In this document: piece after piece, positions 23,516 to 25,704 of the stretch
Layout: every line of letters begins with the position of its first letter
How positions within the stretch are numbered: the first letter of the stretch is position 1
Origin: JBOFCO01 sp051646105
GTDB lineage: Bacteria; Pseudomonadota; Alphaproteobacteria; Rhodobacterales; Rhodobacteraceae
Assembly: GCA_051646105.1 (NCBI GenBank)
Contig: JBOFCO010000217.1
Coordinates: 1-25,704, forward strand
DNA length: 25,704 nt
Direction: 5' to 3'
Notes under the pieces: generated by a model
What the model was told of the DNA's origin: nothing
Seen by the model: the letters and a program-made list of their open reading frames with translations, nothing else
Databases searched by the model: none
Translations under genes and position numbers: made by a program

Positions 23516-24448
23516 ATGGGTCTGACGCTTTCGCTGAACACCAATCCGCTGGTCAATCGTTTTGCCGATCCCGATGACCTGATCAACACGGTGGCGCGTC
23601 ACCTGCGCATCCGCGATCTGCAACTGACGCATGAATTCATCAACCCGTCCTGGCCCGCGCCAGTGATCCGCAGGCTGACCCGCCAGATGGGCGCAGCCAT
23701 GAAACGCACCGGCGTGCGCGTCACTTCGGGCATGACCGGGCCTTATGGACGGTTGAACCATTTTGGCCACCCCGACCGCGACGTGCGGCGCTATTACGTC
23801 GACTGGTTCAAGACATTTTCCGACATCACCGCTGATCTTGGCGGCGTTTCTGTGGGCACGCAGTTTGCGATCTTTACCTATTCCGACTTTGACGATGCAA
23901 ACCGCCGGGAACAGTTGATCACCATCGCAATCGACTGTTGGGCGGAAGTGGCCGAACATGCCAAAGCCGCCGGTTTGAAATACGTATTCTGGGAACCCAT
24001 GAGCGTGGCCAGGGAGTTCGGCGAAACCATCGCCGCCTGCATGGCCTTGCAAGATCGTCTGACGGCAGCGGAAATGGCCGTGCCGATGTGGATGATGGCA
24101 GATATCGACCACGGCGACGTGACCAGCCCCAACCCGGACGACACCGATCCCTATGCCTGGGCGCGCGCCGTGCCCAAGGTTTCGCCGATCATTCATATCA
24201 AGCAGTCGATGATGGACAAATCCGGCCACCGCCCCTTTACCGCCGCGTTCAATGCCAAAGGCACCATCCAGCCCGCGCCACTGCTGAAAGCCTTTGCAGA
24301 AGGTGGGGCAGTGAACAACGAAATCTGTCTTGAACTGTCCTTCAAGGAGCGGGAACCGAACGACCGGCAGGTCATCCCGCAGATCGCAGAAAGCGTGGCT
24401 TTCTGGGCACCGCATATCGACACCGGCGCGAAAGACCTGAATATCTGA
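23516..24448 (+). CDS. eryC: Tetrulose-4-phosphate racemase EryC (xylose isomerase-like TIM barrel)
   Basis: A 310-residue protein, the same length class as Brucella EryC. That enzyme belongs to the xylose isomerase superfamily and racemises L- to D-3-tetrulose 4-phosphate (it was earlier called a dehydrogenase). Probable metal/catalytic residues are E160 in FWEPM, D196 and H199 in ADIDHGD, H227 in IIHIKQS and E273 in ICLELSF. The ATG lies 1 bp after the eryB stop; the longer upstream frame runs inside eryB and is not used. Gene order eryB-eryC matches Brucella. With eryH and eryI on the left side it completes the isomerase part of the pathway. Confidence 0.88.
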   Translation: MGLTLSLNTNPLVNRFADPDDLINTVARHLRIRDLQLTHEFINPSWPAPVIRRLTRQMGAAMKRTGVRVTSGMTGPYGRLNHFGHPDRDVRRYYVDWFKTFSDITADLGGVSVGTQFAIFTYSDFDDANRREQLITIAIDCWAEVAEHAKAAGLKYVFWEPMSVAREFGETIAACMALQDRLTAAEMAVPMWMMADIDHGDVTSPNPDDTDPYAWARAVPKVSPIIHIKQSMMDKSGHRPFTAAFNAKGTIQPAPLLKAFAEGGAVNNEICLELSFKEREPNDRQVIPQIAESVAFWAPHIDTGAKDLNI

Positions 24449-24472
24449 CGGGCAGATTGCAGGAGCCCGCAG

Positions 24473-25624
24473 ATGACGCCTTTCGCCTTTGCCACTTCCA
24501 CGGAAATCCTGTTCGGCAGGGGGCAGGCGGCGCTTGCCGCCGGGCGGGTCGCGCCCATGGGCAGACGGGTGTTGCTGGTGCAGGGGGCGACTCCGGCGCG
24601 AGCCGACTGGCTTGCGTCTGCGCTTGCGGATGCGGGCTGCGTGATCGCCCGGTTCACCGTCGGGGCAGAGCCGGACATGGCCCTGATCGAAAACGGCGTG
24701 ACGGTGGCCCGCGATGCAAAGGCAGAGGTTGTCGTGGCGCTGGGTGGTGGTGCCGTGATCGATGCAGGCAAGGCAATCGCGGCACTCGTGCCGGCCACTC
24801 GCCCGATGCTGGACCATCTGGAGGTGGTGGGAAAGGCCCTGCCGCTGGATCGCGCGCCCCTGCCATTCATCGCCATTCCCACGACGGCGGGCACCGGGGC
24901 AGAGGTGACACGCAACGCCGTCATTGGCGTGCCGGAGGCGCGGCGCAAGGTCAGCCTGCGTGATCTGCGGATGCTGCCGCGTCTGGCCATCATCGACCCG
25001 GCGCTGACCGATCACTGTCCGCATGGCATCACACTGGCATCCGGCCTTGATGCGATCACCCAGGTGATCGAGCCTTACGTTTCCACCCGCGCCAATCCGA
25101 TGACCGATGCCCTGTGCCGCGACGCGATTCCGCGGGGGCTGGCGGCCCTCATCCGGCTTATGGAATGTGAAGATGCACAGGCGCGCGACGAAATGGCTTT
25201 CGTCAGCCTGTGCGGCGGGTTGGCACTTGCCAATGCTGGGCTTGGCGCGGTGCACGGGCTGGCCGGTCCGCTGGGTGGGCTGACCCGGGCCCCGCATGGG
25301 GCAATTTGCGGGGCGCTGCTGCCACATGTGCTGCTGGCGAACAGGCGTGCGGTGACGGATGCAGGGTTAACGGCGCGGCTGGATCAGGTGGCAGACATGA
25401 TCGCTGCGGCCTTTGGCATCGCGCGGGCGGACATGGCGACAGTGACAGACAGGCTTGCCGGATGGTCGCGTGATGCGGGCCTGGCCGGACTGTCGGCGCT
25501 AGGTATCGATCCGGGCGCGCAACAGGCAGCGGCACAAGCAGCGGCAAGCTCCTCTTCGATGAAGGCAAATCCCGCCCCGCTTTCCCCCGATGAACTTCTG
25601 GCAGCGATGCGCGCCGCCGGCTGA
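24473..25624 (+). CDS. Iron-containing (type III) alcohol dehydrogenase
   Basis: A 383-residue Fe-ADH-family protein. It has the nucleotide motif GGGAVIDAGKA, IPTTAGTGAEVT, and the metal region SGLDAITQVIEPYVS. The first metal His of the usual DAxxH pattern is Gln here. The later metal histidines are visible in GAVHGLAGPLGG and APHGAICG. It probably oxidises a polyol or reduces a carbonyl compound with NAD(P), but the substrate is unknown. It has no place in the known Brucella erythritol route, so it may admit another tetritol or ketose to the pathway (inference). The ATG has CAGGAG 7 bases upstream and follows eryC by 24 bp, so it is co-transcribed. The C-terminus has a low-complexity Ala/Ser stretch. 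Confidence 0.88.
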   Translation: MTPFAFATSTEILFGRGQAALAAGRVAPMGRRVLLVQGATPARADWLASALADAGCVIARFTVGAEPDMALIENGVTVARDAKAEVVVALGGGAVIDAGKAIAALVPATRPMLDHLEVVGKALPLDRAPLPFIAIPTTAGTGAEVTRNAVIGVPEARRKVSLRDLRMLPRLAIIDPALTDHCPHGITLASGLDAITQVIEPYVSTRANPMTDALCRDAIPRGLAALIRLMECEDAQARDEMAFVSLCGGLALANAGLGAVHGLAGPLGGLTRAPHGAICGALLPHVLLANRRAVTDAGLTARLDQVADMIAAAFGIARADMATVTDRLAGWSRDAGLAGLSALGIDPGAQQAAAQAAASSSSMKANPAPLSPDELLAAMRAAG

Positions 25625-25704
25625 TCAGCGATTGCTGTCGATCCAGTGCGACAGCAGACGGCGGTCGCGGAAACATTCATCGGGCACCGCGCGATGCTTG
25701 ATCC
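25625..25704 (-). CDS. C-terminal end of an unidentified minus-strand gene (partial)
   Basis: The minus strand is open from the window edge to a TGA at 25625-25627 and encodes 25 residues ending ...RRLLSHWIDSNR. The stop directly abuts the Fe-ADH stop, which fits a convergent gene and the near-absence of spare sequence in this genome. Too short to identify, and chance openness over 80 bp is possible. Confidence 0.4.
   Translation of the reverse strand, partial: IKHRAVPDECFRDRRLLSHWIDSNR

Noticed and set aside
23081..25327. A 748-codon open frame on the minus strand
   Set aside because: It runs antisense to eryB, eryC and the Fe-ADH, all of which have clear family motifs; long antisense frames are expected in GC-rich coding DNA.
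1..25704. CRISPR arrays, insertion sequences, tRNA or rRNA genes
   Set aside because: No regularly spaced direct repeats, transposase motifs, or cloverleaf/rRNA sequence were recognised by eye.

Overview
The window is high-GC DNA from an alphaproteobacterium, most likely a member of the Rhodobacteraceae. The indicators are the ccoGHIS cluster, ClpS lying next to an RsmC-like methyltransferase and oxygen-dependent hemF, and EryC/EryH/EryI-type tetrulose-phosphate isomerases. The family-level placement comes from gene content and order, not from a database search.

Positions 1-4142 hold the end of a cbb3 oxidase maturation operon, ccoG (5' part missing)-ccoH-ccoI-ccoS. The genes overlap or nearly touch and serve copper delivery and assembly of the high-affinity terminal oxidase. 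Positions 4166-10746 hold housekeeping genes: a D,D-carboxypeptidase with a long Ala/Pro-rich linker and a SPOR domain, a HAD hydrolase, clpS, an RsmC-like methyltransferase, an SDR protein that lacks the catalytic lysine, a small lipoprotein, and hemF.

Positions 10747-25624 form one large carbohydrate locus, read here as a tetritol (erythritol-type) catabolic island. It has three transcription units. Unit 1 (+) is deoR-eryH-eryI. Unit 2 (-) is a 17-codon leader ORF, a DUF2291 protein, a ribose-type ABC transporter (ATPase, permease, binding protein), a second DeoR regulator, an FGGY kinase and a GlpD-like dehydrogenase. Unit 3 (+) is eryB-eryC and an iron-type alcohol dehydrogenase. Units 2 and 3 diverge from a 637-bp intergenic region with AT-rich, palindrome-containing segments.

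Together they can import a polyol, phosphorylate it, oxidise it with a membrane FAD enzyme to a tetrulose phosphate, racemise and isomerise it (EryC, EryH, EryI) and deliver D-erythrose 4-phosphate to the pentose phosphate pathway. The parts that go beyond the known Brucella/Rhizobium pathway are the duplicated GlpD-like dehydrogenase, the LyxK-like kinase, the Fe-ADH, two DeoR regulators with no SorC-type EryD visible, and the DUF2291 protein. They suggest a broader or different polyol substrate range. The last 80 bp hold the C-terminus of an unidentified minus-strand gene.
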